DNA of 64,000 bases, from NCBI RefSeq assembly GCF_047729555.1, contig NZ_CP159825.1:62001-126000 (forward strand), read 5' to 3'. Below the pieces are notes generated by a model, which was not told the DNA's origin, ran no database searches, and worked only from the letters and a program-made list of their open reading frames with translations. Positions within the stretch are counted from its first letter, which is position 1, and each line of letters opens with the position of its first letter. The translations under genes were made by a program, and so were the position numbers. This DNA is from Porticoccus sp905181945. GTDB lineage: Bacteria > Pseudomonadota > Gammaproteobacteria > Pseudomonadales > Porticoccaceae. Shown here piece after piece: positions 35,721 to 44,175 of this stretch.

Positions 35721-37976
35721 ATGACAGAAACATTGTTGATTGGCGAAACCCCGGAACAAACACCCCTTCAGGATTATGCTGAAAAAGCATACCTAGATTA
35801 TTCAATGTATGTGATTCTTGACCGCGCATTGCCTAATATTGGGGATGGCCTTAAGCCTGTTCAAAGAAGAATTATTTATGCAATGAGTGAACTGGGACTG
35901 AAGTCCACAGCAAAGTACAAAAAGTCTGCACGAACGGTAGGCGACGTGATTGGTAAATTCCATCCTCATGGCGATAGCGCAGCTTACGAAGCCATGGTTT
36001 TAATGGCCCAGCCGTTTTCCTACCGCTATCCGCTAGTTGATGGTCAGGGAAATTGGGGTGCGCAAGATGACCCCAAATCTTTTGCAGCAATGCGTTATAC
36101 CGAGTCTAAGTTAGCTAAATTTTCAGATATTTTGTTGGGCGAACTAGGCCTAGGGACTGTTGATTGGAAACCAAACTTTGATGGGACGCTAGATGAACCG
36201 ATAGTAATGCCAGCTAGAGCTCCGCATGTACTGTTAAACGGCACTACAGGTATTGCTGTAGGTATGGCGACGGATATTCCCCCTCATAATTTGAGAGAAT
36301 TGATCGGTGCTTGTGTCCATCTACTTGACGAGCCCAAGGCAACTCTAGAGGATTTATGCGAGTACGTTAAGGGGCCTGACTACCCCACGGAATCTGAGAT
36401 TATTACGACTCATGAGGATATCTTAAAAATCTATGAAACAGGTCGTGGTAGTTTAAAAATGAGAGCGATATGGCATAAAGAGGACGGCGATATCATCTTG
36501 ACGGCCTTGCCTCATCAAACTTCAGGTGCAAAGATCTTGGAGCAGGTAGCCGCGCAAATGAATGCAAAAAAATTACCTATGGTAGCCGATCTTAGGGATG
36601 AATCTGACCACGAGAACCCAACTCGACTAGTGATTGTTCCAAAGTCAAATCGAGTAGATCTTGAAGTTTTAATGAACCATTTGTTTGTTACGACTGACCT
36701 GGAGAAAAGCTATAGAGTCAATATGAACATGATCGGCATTAACGGCCGACCAGAAGTAAAATCGTTAAAAATTATTTTGTCTGAATGGCTCACATTTCGC
36801 TTGGAGACTGTTAAGCGACGTATAGCCTATCGTTTAGATAAGGTAGAGAGGCGATTACACCTCCTAGATGGGTTATTAATAGCCTTCCTTAATATAGATG
36901 AAGTGATTCAGATAGTGCGGAGTGAGGATGAGCCTAAAGCTGTATTGGTTCAACGTTTCGACTTGAGCGACATACAATCTGAGTACGTTCTAGATACAAA
37001 ATTGAGACAGCTTGCGCGATTAGAGGAATTTAAAATTCGAGGAGAGCAGGAAGAGCTTACCAAAGAGCAAGAAGGATTAGAGAAAATTCTTGGTTCTGCT
37101 CAGCGCTTAAGGACGCTGGTAAAAAAAGAATTATTAGAAGTAGCAGAAGAATTTGGCGACAAAAGAAGATCCCCTCTTGTAGAGAGAGTCGAGGCGAAGG
37201 CTTTCAGTGAGGCCGATTTAGTGATTTCCGAGCCAGTGACCGTTATCCTATCTGACAAGGGTTGGATTAGGTCAGCAAAAGGGCATGATCTTGACCCTCT
37301 TTCACTTAATTACAGGGAGGGCGATAATTTTCTCTGTGAGGCAAAGGGCCGTAGTAATCAAAATGTAATCTTATTGGATTCCGAAGGGCGCACATACTCC
37401 GTCCCTGCGCACTCTCTTCCCTCGGCGAGAGGCCATGGTGAGCCGGTAACTGGAAGATTGAATGCAACTTCTGGTGCAACTTTTAATGGTTTGATTATGG
37501 GGGAAGATAGTCAGCACTTACTTTTAGCAACTGACGCAGGTTATGGGTTTGTGGCAAAACTTGAAGATCTGCATACAAAAAATCGTTCAGGTAAATCAAC
37601 AATTTCTGTTCCCAGAGGGGGGAAAGTACTTGCGCCGAAGCTGGTGCCTAACATTCATCAAAGTTTAGTGGTCGTTGTAAGCAATGAAGGGCGTATGCTA
37701 ATTTTTCCTCTTGCAGAGCTGCCGCAGCTTGCTCGAGGTAAAGGTAATAAACTGATAAGTATTCCGTCTTCTAGACTTCAGTCAAGAGAGGAATTTATGG
37801 TTGCTGTCACTGTTTTTGATCAGCAACAGACCCTCCTAGTTTTTTCTGGAAAACGTTACTTAAGTCTCAAGCTGCCAGATTTAGAGCATTATCGGGGAGA
37901 AAGAGGTAGGCGAGGCAATAAGCTACCGAAAGGTTTTCAGAGGGTAGACAAAATAGAAGTTAAACCTTTGGCGTGA
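35721..37976 (+). CDS. parC: DNA topoisomerase IV subunit A
   Basis: Breakage-reunion subunit. The winged-helix region carries GKFHPHGDSAAYEAMV, which includes the Ser and Glu linked with quinolone action in homologues (unmodified here), and the active-site Tyr in MRYTESKLA. The C-terminal half has the six-bladed beta-pinwheel typical of ParC. At 751 residues it is full length. It is convergent with the lambda-P-like gene, leaving only 38 bases between stop codons. Confidence 0.97.
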   Translation: MTETLLIGETPEQTPLQDYAEKAYLDYSMYVILDRALPNIGDGLKPVQRRIIYAMSELGLKSTAKYKKSARTVGDVIGKFHPHGDSAAYEAMVLMAQPFSYRYPLVDGQGNWGAQDDPKSFAAMRYTESKLAKFSDILLGELGLGTVDWKPNFDGTLDEPIVMPARAPHVLLNGTTGIAVGMATDIPPHNLRELIGACVHLLDEPKATLEDLCEYVKGPDYPTESEIITTHEDILKIYETGRGSLKMRAIWHKEDGDIILTALPHQTSGAKILEQVAAQMNAKKLPMVADLRDESDHENPTRLVIVPKSNRVDLEVLMNHLFVTTDLEKSYRVNMNMIGINGRPEVKSLKIILSEWLTFRLETVKRRIAYRLDKVERRLHLLDGLLIAFLNIDEVIQIVRSEDEPKAVLVQRFDLSDIQSEYVLDTKLRQLARLEEFKIRGEQEELTKEQEGLEKILGSAQRLRTLVKKELLEVAEEFGDKRRSPLVERVEAKAFSEADLVISEPVTVILSDKGWIRSAKGHDLDPLSLNYREGDNFLCEAKGRSNQNVILLDSEGRTYSVPAHSLPSARGHGEPVTGRLNATSGATFNGLIMGEDSQHLLLATDAGYGFVAKLEDLHTKNRSGKSTISVPRGGKVLAPKLVPNIHQSLVVVVSNEGRMLIFPLAELPQLARGKGNKLISIPSSRLQSREEFMVAVTVFDQQQTLLVFSGKRYLSLKLPDLEHYRGERGRRGNKLPKGFQRVDKIEVKPLA

Positions 37977-38014
37977 CATAAGCTTATTTAGGTGCGATAG
38001 TTTTTATGTATTGC

Positions 38015-38674
38015 TTACTTGAAGCCTAATTCATTTTTTAATGATTTGAGCCTAAGTTTGAGTTCCGTTTTACTTAACGGAACCGTCTTCTCTTCCTGTT
38101 CTGAAAGGATAGGGGCAGTCAATTTTCTTCCCTGAGAGATTTCTCGACAGATACGACGATAGTTTTCTAAGTATGCTGGGTAGCTACTAGATTCTGCTTC
38201 GTTAGTCAGACGATACCAGCCAGTGTCTTGGCCTGCATGGTAAATCGCCAAATGTGACCACTTCGCATCACATTTTGGGGAGGCAGCATTGCACGCTTCT
38301 ATGTATGCTTTTTTGGGGCTTGGCAGGCTCCCGTCTTCACTAGACATTTCGCAGCACTGCAGCATACGATTTAGCGTCGGTAGATAGTCCGAGGTCTCTA
38401 TGATTTTTTTTGCCCCCTGCAATATCTGCCTTTCTGTAAAATAGGAGAGAGTATCCAGCCACAAACGTTTGGCTTGATTGAGCACATCGGTGTCACTATA
38501 TGCACTATAAAATTGATTATGATAATTTACTCTAAACAGAGCAAACACCTGGTTGATAGCATCTATAAGTTTAGATGAGTGCTTAGCTGCTGGCCCAGCT
38601 TCTGTCACTGAGCTCGTCGATGAGGTTACTACCTCTTGTACTGTTTGATCGATTAGATCGTTGTTTGTTGTCAT
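38015..38674 (-). CDS. dopE: Lambda-P-like replicative helicase loader, DopE-like
   Basis: A 219-residue protein whose central part (about residues 38-130) resembles phage lambda replication protein P. INQVFALFRVNYHNQF, DVLNQAKRLWLDTL and the YLPTLNRMLQCCE region correspond to the helical helicase-binding part. The ATG at 38674 has AGGTG at about seven-base spacing. Residues 1-30 (rich in Ser/Thr) overlap the preceding gene by 92 bases in another frame. Lambda P loads DnaB at the origin. A chromosomal lambda O/P-derived pair named DopC/DopE has been proposed as a third kind of bacterial helicase matchmaker. The P-like domain is seen; the loader role and name are inferred. Confidence 0.75.
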   Translation of the reverse strand: MTTNNDLIDQTVQEVVTSSTSSVTEAGPAAKHSSKLIDAINQVFALFRVNYHNQFYSAYSDTDVLNQAKRLWLDTLSYFTERQILQGAKKIIETSDYLPTLNRMLQCCEMSSEDGSLPSPKKAYIEACNAASPKCDAKWSHLAIYHAGQDTGWYRLTNEAESSSYPAYLENYRRICREISQGRKLTAPILSEQEEKTVPLSKTELKLRLKSLKNELGFK

Positions 38675-39701
38675 TATATGTCACCTGCGAAGAAGCTGAT
38701 TGCTGTCGAGACCACTCTCGTTTCACCTGCTGTAAAAATTTTGTGTTCCATGAAGTGTGCGCCTGAGCACTTTCTCTCCAATAGAGGGTAAATTCAGGTG
38801 ATAATCGCTCTGCAAAATCTCGAGGGATATTTGCTAGGACTAAAACCTCATAAAGCTCCTCGCTGGGCTGCCAGTCTCGGGGTATTGGTCTGGGATCAGA
38901 ATCTTGTTCCATTGTAGCGCTAAATTTCGCCCATTGGCGTTTAACATGCATCACAAAACGACTATTCCAGGTATTGGAGGCATCCCCGCGTTCTGCCCAA
39001 TACAGCATAAACTCCGGTATGGCATCTTCAATGAAATTATGATTAATCCCTGCCTGCCGTACAAGGATATCCATAGCATCTTCAGAGGGCATCCAGTCGG
39101 TACTCATCCGAACTTGTAGGTCAAGTTTTTTACTCTCTGTTTGATGATTGCGCCACAAACGCAACACATGCTTGATGAATTTTGAACCCCAGCTAAATTG
39201 AGGATCGTTGCGTTCTGACCAGTAGGTAATAAACTCTGGCAACTGATCACTGATAAATTGAGCCGGTATATTGTATTGCCCTAACTGTCGCAAAACATCT
39301 TTTTCTGGTGACCATGATTGCGATAGGGTTTTTGCGCCTTGCCTGTGATGGGAATTGTCTGTCATAGGTTTCCCAATAGCAGGTTGCTGTTTTGAGGCTT
39401 CTTTCTCATTAAAAGCAAAACGAAGTTCGCTGCTCTCAAGTAGTGGCGAGGAGGCAACTAATAGGACACCCTTATCGCGAAGACTATAGACCAGACGTTG
39501 TAATATTTTGATATCCCAAAAAGGTGTAATTTTTTGGAGTTGATGTATGTTTACAGTAGCCCAGCAATAATCATCGTTTGATTCTTTTTCGTTGTGATAT
39601 AGCAGCTCATTTAATGCTTGAAGTAGGACAGCTTCCTCTAGTCCAATTGTGGCTGCCAGAGGAATTGAAATGGTAAGCATTTTTTCAGATATTAATGACA
39701 T
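38583..39701 (-). CDS. dopC: DnaT-repeat replication protein, DopC-like
   Basis: A 372-residue protein with an N-terminal wHTH-like region (about 1-100, SIPLAATIGLEEAVLLQAL) and three copies of a 55-residue domain. The copies begin at Trp130, Trp203 and Trp277. Each carries W-x-P-[SE]-[KED], then PEF-x2-YW and W-x2-[KR]F ending in a basic H/QV-x3-W. The repeat resembles the C-terminal domain of the primosome protein DnaT, which binds ssDNA. The tail (about 335-372) is Ser/Asn-rich. It is divergent from radA, and the ATG at 39701 has AAGG upstream. With the lambda-P-like gene it forms a candidate helicase-loading module; that role is inferred. Confidence 0.78.
   Translation of the reverse strand: MSLISEKMLTISIPLAATIGLEEAVLLQALNELLYHNEKESNDDYCWATVNIHQLQKITPFWDIKILQRLVYSLRDKGVLLVASSPLLESSELRFAFNEKEASKQQPAIGKPMTDNSHHRQGAKTLSQSWSPEKDVLRQLGQYNIPAQFISDQLPEFITYWSERNDPQFSWGSKFIKHVLRLWRNHQTESKKLDLQVRMSTDWMPSEDAMDILVRQAGINHNFIEDAIPEFMLYWAERGDASNTWNSRFVMHVKRQWAKFSATMEQDSDPRPIPRDWQPSEELYEVLVLANIPRDFAERLSPEFTLYWRESAQAHTSWNTKFLQQVKREWSRQQSASSQVTYNDNKQRSNRSNSTRGSNLIDELSDRSWASS
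38706..39314 (-). repeat. Three tandem DnaT-like domain repeats inside dopC
   Basis: Protein-level repeats at residues 130-184, 203-258 and 277-332, with a period of 73-74 residues. The shared frame is Trp-x-Pro, a hydrophobic helix, PEF..YW, then Trp..KF/RF and a closing basic-aromatic segment. The DNA of the three copies has diverged, so the duplication is old. Confidence 0.85.
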
Positions 39702-39835
39702 ATCAAGTACCTTATCAGAAATATCAAAGTAAGTTTATTTAAAGAATCAAAGATAGCTAGTTTCTTCTGCACATGTCGGAACTTCTTTCTGATGTCTCGT
39801 GATAAACTTATTATTATTCTCGGAGGCTCTTTAAA

Positions 39836-41206
39836 GTGGCAAAACAGAAAATATCGTCTTATGTGTGCAATGATTGCGGTGCCGATTTCAACAAATGGCA
39901 GGGTCAGTGCGCTGAATGTGGCGCATGGAACACTTTGACAGAGCTGAGGATAGGGTCCTCTAAAAATTCCTCTGTTATGCGTAATGCCGGTTTTTCAGGT
40001 GCAGCGAACGGTTCAATCAGTGTGCTGTCTGAAATCATGCTTGATGAGGTGCCTAGAATCATAACCGGAAGTGTCGAGTTTGATTTAGTTTTAGGTGGAG
40101 GCCTAGTTCCTGGCTCATGCATCTTAGTCGGTGGTGAGCCTGGTGCAGGAAAAAGTACGTTATTACTACAACACCTTTGCAGTCTGGCTCAAAACCATAA
40201 GTCTCTCTACGTAACCGGGGAAGAGTCGCCTCAACAGGTGGCAATGCGAGCCAGTCGGCTTGAACTACCGTCAGATAAACTACAAATTATGGCTGAGACT
40301 TCAGTAGAGGCTATTTGTGCTGCTGCCATACAGTATCAGCCAAAAATATTAGTAGTAGACTCCATCCAAGTCATGCATTTAGATGATGTAGCTTCTGCCC
40401 CTGGAAGTGTATCTCAGGTCAGAGAAAGCGCCGCAATGCTTATTCGTTATGCTAAAGAGACAAATACTGTGCTTCTGTTGGTAGGACATGTCACAAAGGA
40501 TGGTGTGATTGCTGGGCCGAAAGTTTTAGAGCATATGATCGATTGCTCCATGATGCTTGAGAGCTCTAATGATAGCCATTTTCGAACACTTCGTTGCAAT
40601 AAGAATCGCTTTGGCGCCATAAACGAACTAGGTGTTTTTGCAATGACGGACAAAGGTCTTAGAGAGGTGCCTAATCCTTCGGCAATTTTTTTACAAAGAG
40701 GAGATGAAGTGGCTTCTGGTAGTCTGGTGATGGTGATCTGGGAAGGCACCAGGCCATTGTTGGTTGAACTACAGGCGCTAGTGGATCCAAGTCATTTAGG
40801 CAATCCTCGGCGAGTCACTGTAGGTTTGGATCATAATCGCCTGGCCATGCTATTAGCTGTTTTGCACCGTCATGGTGGTCTGATGGTTGGCGATCAAGAT
40901 GTCTTTGTAAATGTAGTAGGCGGAGTGAAAGCTCTCGAGACTAGCGCCGATCTTGCTTTAATCCTTGCTGTGATCTCTAGTTTTCGAGATCGCCCATTAC
41001 CAAGAGACCTAGTTGTATTCGGTGAGGTTGGGCTTTCTGGTGAGATTCGTCCAGTACCGAATGGTCAGGAACGTTTAAGGGAGGCTGTAAAGCATGGCTT
41101 CAAAAGAGCTGTTGTCCCAGCAGGAAATGCCCCCAAAAAAGCTATCCGTGGAATGGAGGTTATCGCTGTACGTAAACTAACAGATGCCATCGAAGCCCTC
41201 GACTGA
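39836..41206 (+). CDS. radA: DNA repair protein RadA
   Basis: RecA-like ATPase that promotes branch migration in homologous recombination and helps process forks. Order: a C4 zinc finger (CNDCGADF then CAECGAWN), Walker A GGEPGAGKST, PGSVSQVRES, the RadA-specific KNRFGAINELGVF, and a Lon-like C-terminal domain with DVFVNVVGGVK and LSGEIRPVPN. At 456 residues it is standard. The start is GTG at 39836 with GGAGG nine bases upstream. It diverges from the dopC-like gene over 134 bases. Confidence 0.97.
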   Translation: MAKQKISSYVCNDCGADFNKWQGQCAECGAWNTLTELRIGSSKNSSVMRNAGFSGAANGSISVLSEIMLDEVPRIITGSVEFDLVLGGGLVPGSCILVGGEPGAGKSTLLLQHLCSLAQNHKSLYVTGEESPQQVAMRASRLELPSDKLQIMAETSVEAICAAAIQYQPKILVVDSIQVMHLDDVASAPGSVSQVRESAAMLIRYAKETNTVLLLVGHVTKDGVIAGPKVLEHMIDCSMMLESSNDSHFRTLRCNKNRFGAINELGVFAMTDKGLREVPNPSAIFLQRGDEVASGSLVMVIWEGTRPLLVELQALVDPSHLGNPRRVTVGLDHNRLAMLLAVLHRHGGLMVGDQDVFVNVVGGVKALETSADLALILAVISSFRDRPLPRDLVVFGEVGLSGEIRPVPNGQERLREAVKHGFKRAVVPAGNAPKKAIRGMEVIAVRKLTDAIEALD

Positions 41207-41239
41207 ATGTCGATTGACTTTTAGAGCTCATCTCTGTAA

Positions 41240-41495
41240 CTTGGCGAGCATTGTTTATCTGTAGGTGTCCAATTTATAAGTCTGTAAATTGGGTGAAACG
41301 GGAAATCAGTGAGTTGAAACCCAGTAATGCTTGGGAGTTGACGATTCTGATACTGCCCCCGCAACGGTAAGTGAGAAGATTTGCTTTTAACTAGTAGATC
41401 TAATGCTAAATCAAGCAACCACTGTACTAAAGTATGGGAAGGTGATTTAGCAGGGAAACCACTCATGAGTCCGGAGACCGGCCTATAGCTACACA
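41240..41495 (+). promoter_or_regulatory. Cobalamin riboswitch upstream of btuB
   Basis: The conserved elements of the AdoCbl aptamer are present in order: GGGTGAAACGGGAA (41291-41304), the core CTGCCCCCGCAACGGTAAG (41353-41371) and the B12 box AGTCCGGAGACCGGCC (41468-41483). It ends about 140 bases before the btuB ATG. By family knowledge, B12 binding lowers expression of the downstream genes, here btuB-cobO-btuCDF. The 5' boundary is approximate. The longer variable arm between core and B12 box (about 41372-41455) is A/T-rich. Confidence 0.93.
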
Positions 41496-41529
41496 TAACG
41501 AACTGCGGGGAGCGGTGGCGTTAGTTTTG

Positions 41530-41554
41530 GTATAGGTTTTTTTTAATCCTATAC
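41530..41554 (+). promoter_or_regulatory. Leader hairpin 1 between riboswitch and btuB
   Basis: GTATAGG (41530-41536) and CCTATAC (41548-41554) form a perfect seven-base stem around an 11-base loop containing eight T residues. It sits about 45 bases after the B12 box. It may be part of the expression platform, but it does not look like a standard terminator because the T-run is inside the loop. Confidence 0.5.
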
Positions 41555-41602
41555 TCATCTCTTCGTTATTTCTTTCGCGTGGATATTACTTAAATCCGCA
41601 TT

Positions 41603-41618
41603 TGTTCGGGGACGAACA
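41603..41618 (+). promoter_or_regulatory. Leader hairpin 2 next to the btuB ribosome site
   Basis: TGTTCG and CGAACA form a six-base stem closed by a GGGA tetraloop. Four bases later comes GAGG (41623-41626), the btuB ribosome-binding site, then TCAC and the ATG at 41631. The hairpin could affect ribosome access as part of riboswitch control. The structure is seen; the role is inferred. Confidence 0.5.
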
Positions 41619-41630
41619 TAACGAGGTCAC

Positions 41631-43502
41631 ATGAAAACTAAATTTTTTTTTGGTGCAGTTATTCTTGCTGTTACTGTTTCTATTCCAGTGTCTGCAGAAA
41701 CACATAGTGCAGAAGTTATAGTTACGGCAACACGTACATCACAATCTATCGCCCAGACGCTCTCATCAGCCACCGTAGTCAGTGCTGCTGATATCGAGAG
41801 ATACCAGCCAACCGATCTACTTGATTTATTTCAGCATGTCCCTGGCATTGATTTAGCTCGGAATGGAGGAGCAGGATCAATTCCTAGTCTATTTATTCGC
41901 GGTTCAAACACAGGACACGCCTTATTTTTAATCGATGGGCAACGTTTTAATTCTGCTGGCCTAGGTAGTACATCTTTTCAATTTATAGATCCCAGCCAGA
42001 TAGAACGTATAGAAATTGTACGTGGTGCAAAATCAAGCATTTATGGTAGTGATGCAATAGGCGGAGTAATTCAAATATTTACCAAGAAAGGTGATTCTAA
42101 ACCTTCAACAATGATATCTACTGAGGTGGGGTCTAACGTCTTAAAAAGAACTGCCATATCAACGCGTGGAGCATACAATCAGTTGCGTTATTCGCTAGAT
42201 GCATCATATTTGGAAACAGATGGAATAGACGCACAGCTAGAAGATAGGGAGCAGACTCGAGATAATGACGGCTATAGAAATCGTTCAATTAACGCTAACT
42301 TTGGATATACATTTGATAATGGAGTGGATGTAGGGTTAGGTATTTTAGAGGCCAATTCTCGTAATTATTACGATAATGCATCTGACGGCTCACGTGGAAC
42401 TGATCCCTATTCAGATAACACCATACAAAATATAGGATTTAATATTAGTGCCCCTTTAACAGATTGGTGGCAATCTAAAATTTCTATAGGTCGATCTATG
42501 GATGACATTGATGATACTAATGCTGTAGATGGGTCACATTTATCAAATTTTCGTACAACTAAAGATCAGTATTCTTGGCAAAATGATATCGAAATATTTG
42601 ACGGTCAGCTGGCGACATTTGGTGTCGATCTTTATGATGACGAGTTAATCGCTAGCACAACATATACTGATACTCAGGGTGCTTTAGTTAAAGAAAGAAT
42701 GAATCGTGCATATTTTGCTCAATATCAAGGAAAATTCTCTATTTTTGATTATGTTCTAGGGTTTCGCGAGGACGATAATGAGGAGACTGGCAAACAGGAT
42801 ACTAGTAACTTTGCCTTAGGGGCACAGCTAGGAAAGAGCCATCGAGTGACGATAAGCTGGGCAGAAGGCTTCAAGGCACCGACCTTCAATGATTTATATT
42901 GGCCAATTGGAGCCTATGGTGCTGGTAATCCAGATCTGCTTCCAGAGGATTCTGAAATCTTTGAGCTAGGAGCTAGGGGAGATTATTCCTCATGGAAATG
43001 GGAAGCTTCTATTTATCAAAATCGCATCGATAATCTTATTGACTGGGCCGAAGCTGGTACAGCGGAATATCCATCTCAATGGGTCCCTAGTAATGTCTCC
43101 AGTGCTAAAATTAAAGGTGGTGAATTTAGTGCCGATACAAATATTGGTGGATGGGATATTACTACCAGTTTTTCTTATACCGATCCACGCAATCAAAAAA
43201 CAGATAAGATGCTTCAAAAACGCGCCAAAAAGAAATTTACTTTCGATATTGATCGTAGTTTTTCTCGTCTGGATGCAGGATTATCCTTCAATGCAACTAG
43301 TAAGCGCTATACTAATACAACTAACACCGCGAATTTAGGAGGCTATGGTCTATTAGATTTTCGTTTAAGTTACCAGCTCGCCGAAAAGGTTAAGATGCAG
43401 TTGAAAGCTAATAATGTGTTCGATAAGCATTACAGGACTGCTAGTGAAAGCTATCATATGGATGGCTCTAATTGGGTGTTAAAATTCACTTATACGCTTT
43501 AA
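41631..43502 (+). CDS. btuB: TonB-dependent vitamin B12 receptor
   Basis: Outer-membrane beta-barrel that imports cobalamin using TonB energy. A signal peptide (about residues 1-22, PVSAET) is followed by the TonB box-like AEVIVTATR, the plug domain (QHVPGIDLARNGG and VRGAKSSIYGSDAIGGVI) and a long barrel ending with an aromatic-terminated strand (WVLKFTYTL). At 623 residues it fits BtuB (614). The riboswitch upstream and B12 genes downstream make the substrate assignment strong. Confidence 0.95.
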   Translation: MKTKFFFGAVILAVTVSIPVSAETHSAEVIVTATRTSQSIAQTLSSATVVSAADIERYQPTDLLDLFQHVPGIDLARNGGAGSIPSLFIRGSNTGHALFLIDGQRFNSAGLGSTSFQFIDPSQIERIEIVRGAKSSIYGSDAIGGVIQIFTKKGDSKPSTMISTEVGSNVLKRTAISTRGAYNQLRYSLDASYLETDGIDAQLEDREQTRDNDGYRNRSINANFGYTFDNGVDVGLGILEANSRNYYDNASDGSRGTDPYSDNTIQNIGFNISAPLTDWWQSKISIGRSMDDIDDTNAVDGSHLSNFRTTKDQYSWQNDIEIFDGQLATFGVDLYDDELIASTTYTDTQGALVKERMNRAYFAQYQGKFSIFDYVLGFREDDNEETGKQDTSNFALGAQLGKSHRVTISWAEGFKAPTFNDLYWPIGAYGAGNPDLLPEDSEIFELGARGDYSSWKWEASIYQNRIDNLIDWAEAGTAEYPSQWVPSNVSSAKIKGGEFSADTNIGGWDITTSFSYTDPRNQKTDKMLQKRAKKKFTFDIDRSFSRLDAGLSFNATSKRYTNTTNTANLGGYGLLDFRLSYQLAEKVKMQLKANNVFDKHYRTASESYHMDGSNWVLKFTYTL

Positions 43503-43537
43503 CTAATTGGCTCTTGAGCTGACTTTGGAGTAATTTC

Positions 43538-44149
43538 ATGACAGAGACTGAAAGCCAGGCTGAGCGCCAAAAGCGCAAAATGCAAAAATTGAAGACAAAA
43601 GTTGATCAACATGTTGCAGCCTGTGACCAAGAAAGAGGGGTTATGATCCTTCTTACTGGTGATGGCAAAGGTAAGAGTAGCTCAGCTTTTGGAATGGTTA
43701 TGCGCTCTCTTGGTTATGGATATAAGGTTGGCGTGGTTCAGTTTATTAAAGGTCAGCAGCTGTCAGGCGAAGAGCTCTACTTGAGGGATTCTTGCCCTCA
43801 AGTAGATTTTTATCAGATGGGTACTGGATTTACGTGGGATACGCAGGACCGTGATGCAGATATTGCTGCAGCTAAAACTACATGGGAAGTAGTGGCGCCT
43901 ATGTTGCGTGATGAGAGCTATCATCTGGTAATCATAGATGAATTAACTTATATGCTGAGCTATAAGTATCTTGATGAATCTATGGTAATTGATGCCTTAT
44001 CGAATAGGCCAGCAACCCAGAGTGTCGTAGTTACAGGTCGTGGCGGCACCTCTTCTTTGAAAGAGATAGCGGATACCGTCTCAGAGATAAAAGATGTGAA
44101 GCATGCATACCATGACAACATAAAAGCTCGAAAAGGAGTTGATTATTAA
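43538..44149 (+). CDS. cobO: Cob(I)alamin adenosyltransferase (CobO/BtuR type)
   Basis: Transfers the adenosyl group of ATP to reduced cob(I)alamin, making the AdoCbl coenzyme. The P-loop is GDGKGKSSSAFG, as in BtuR/CobA/CobO, followed by VVQFIKGQ, the HxxIIDE-like LVIIDELTYML and VVVTGRGG. At 203 residues it is full length. It lies 35 bases after btuB and before btuC. Since no corrin-ring synthesis genes are seen here, its job is probably salvage of imported B12. Confidence 0.96.
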   Translation: MTETESQAERQKRKMQKLKTKVDQHVAACDQERGVMILLTGDGKGKSSSAFGMVMRSLGYGYKVGVVQFIKGQQLSGEELYLRDSCPQVDFYQMGTGFTWDTQDRDADIAAAKTTWEVVAPMLRDESYHLVIIDELTYMLSYKYLDESMVIDALSNRPATQSVVVTGRGGTSSLKEIADTVSEIKDVKHAYHDNIKARKGVDY

Positions 44150-44175
44150 CTGGGGCTAAAGTCAGAGGAATATAA

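Noticed and set aside
38015..39701. Remnant prophage containing the lambda-P-like gene
   Set aside because: No integrase, repressor, structural or lysis genes and no direct-repeat attachment sites are seen; flanks are ordinary core genes.
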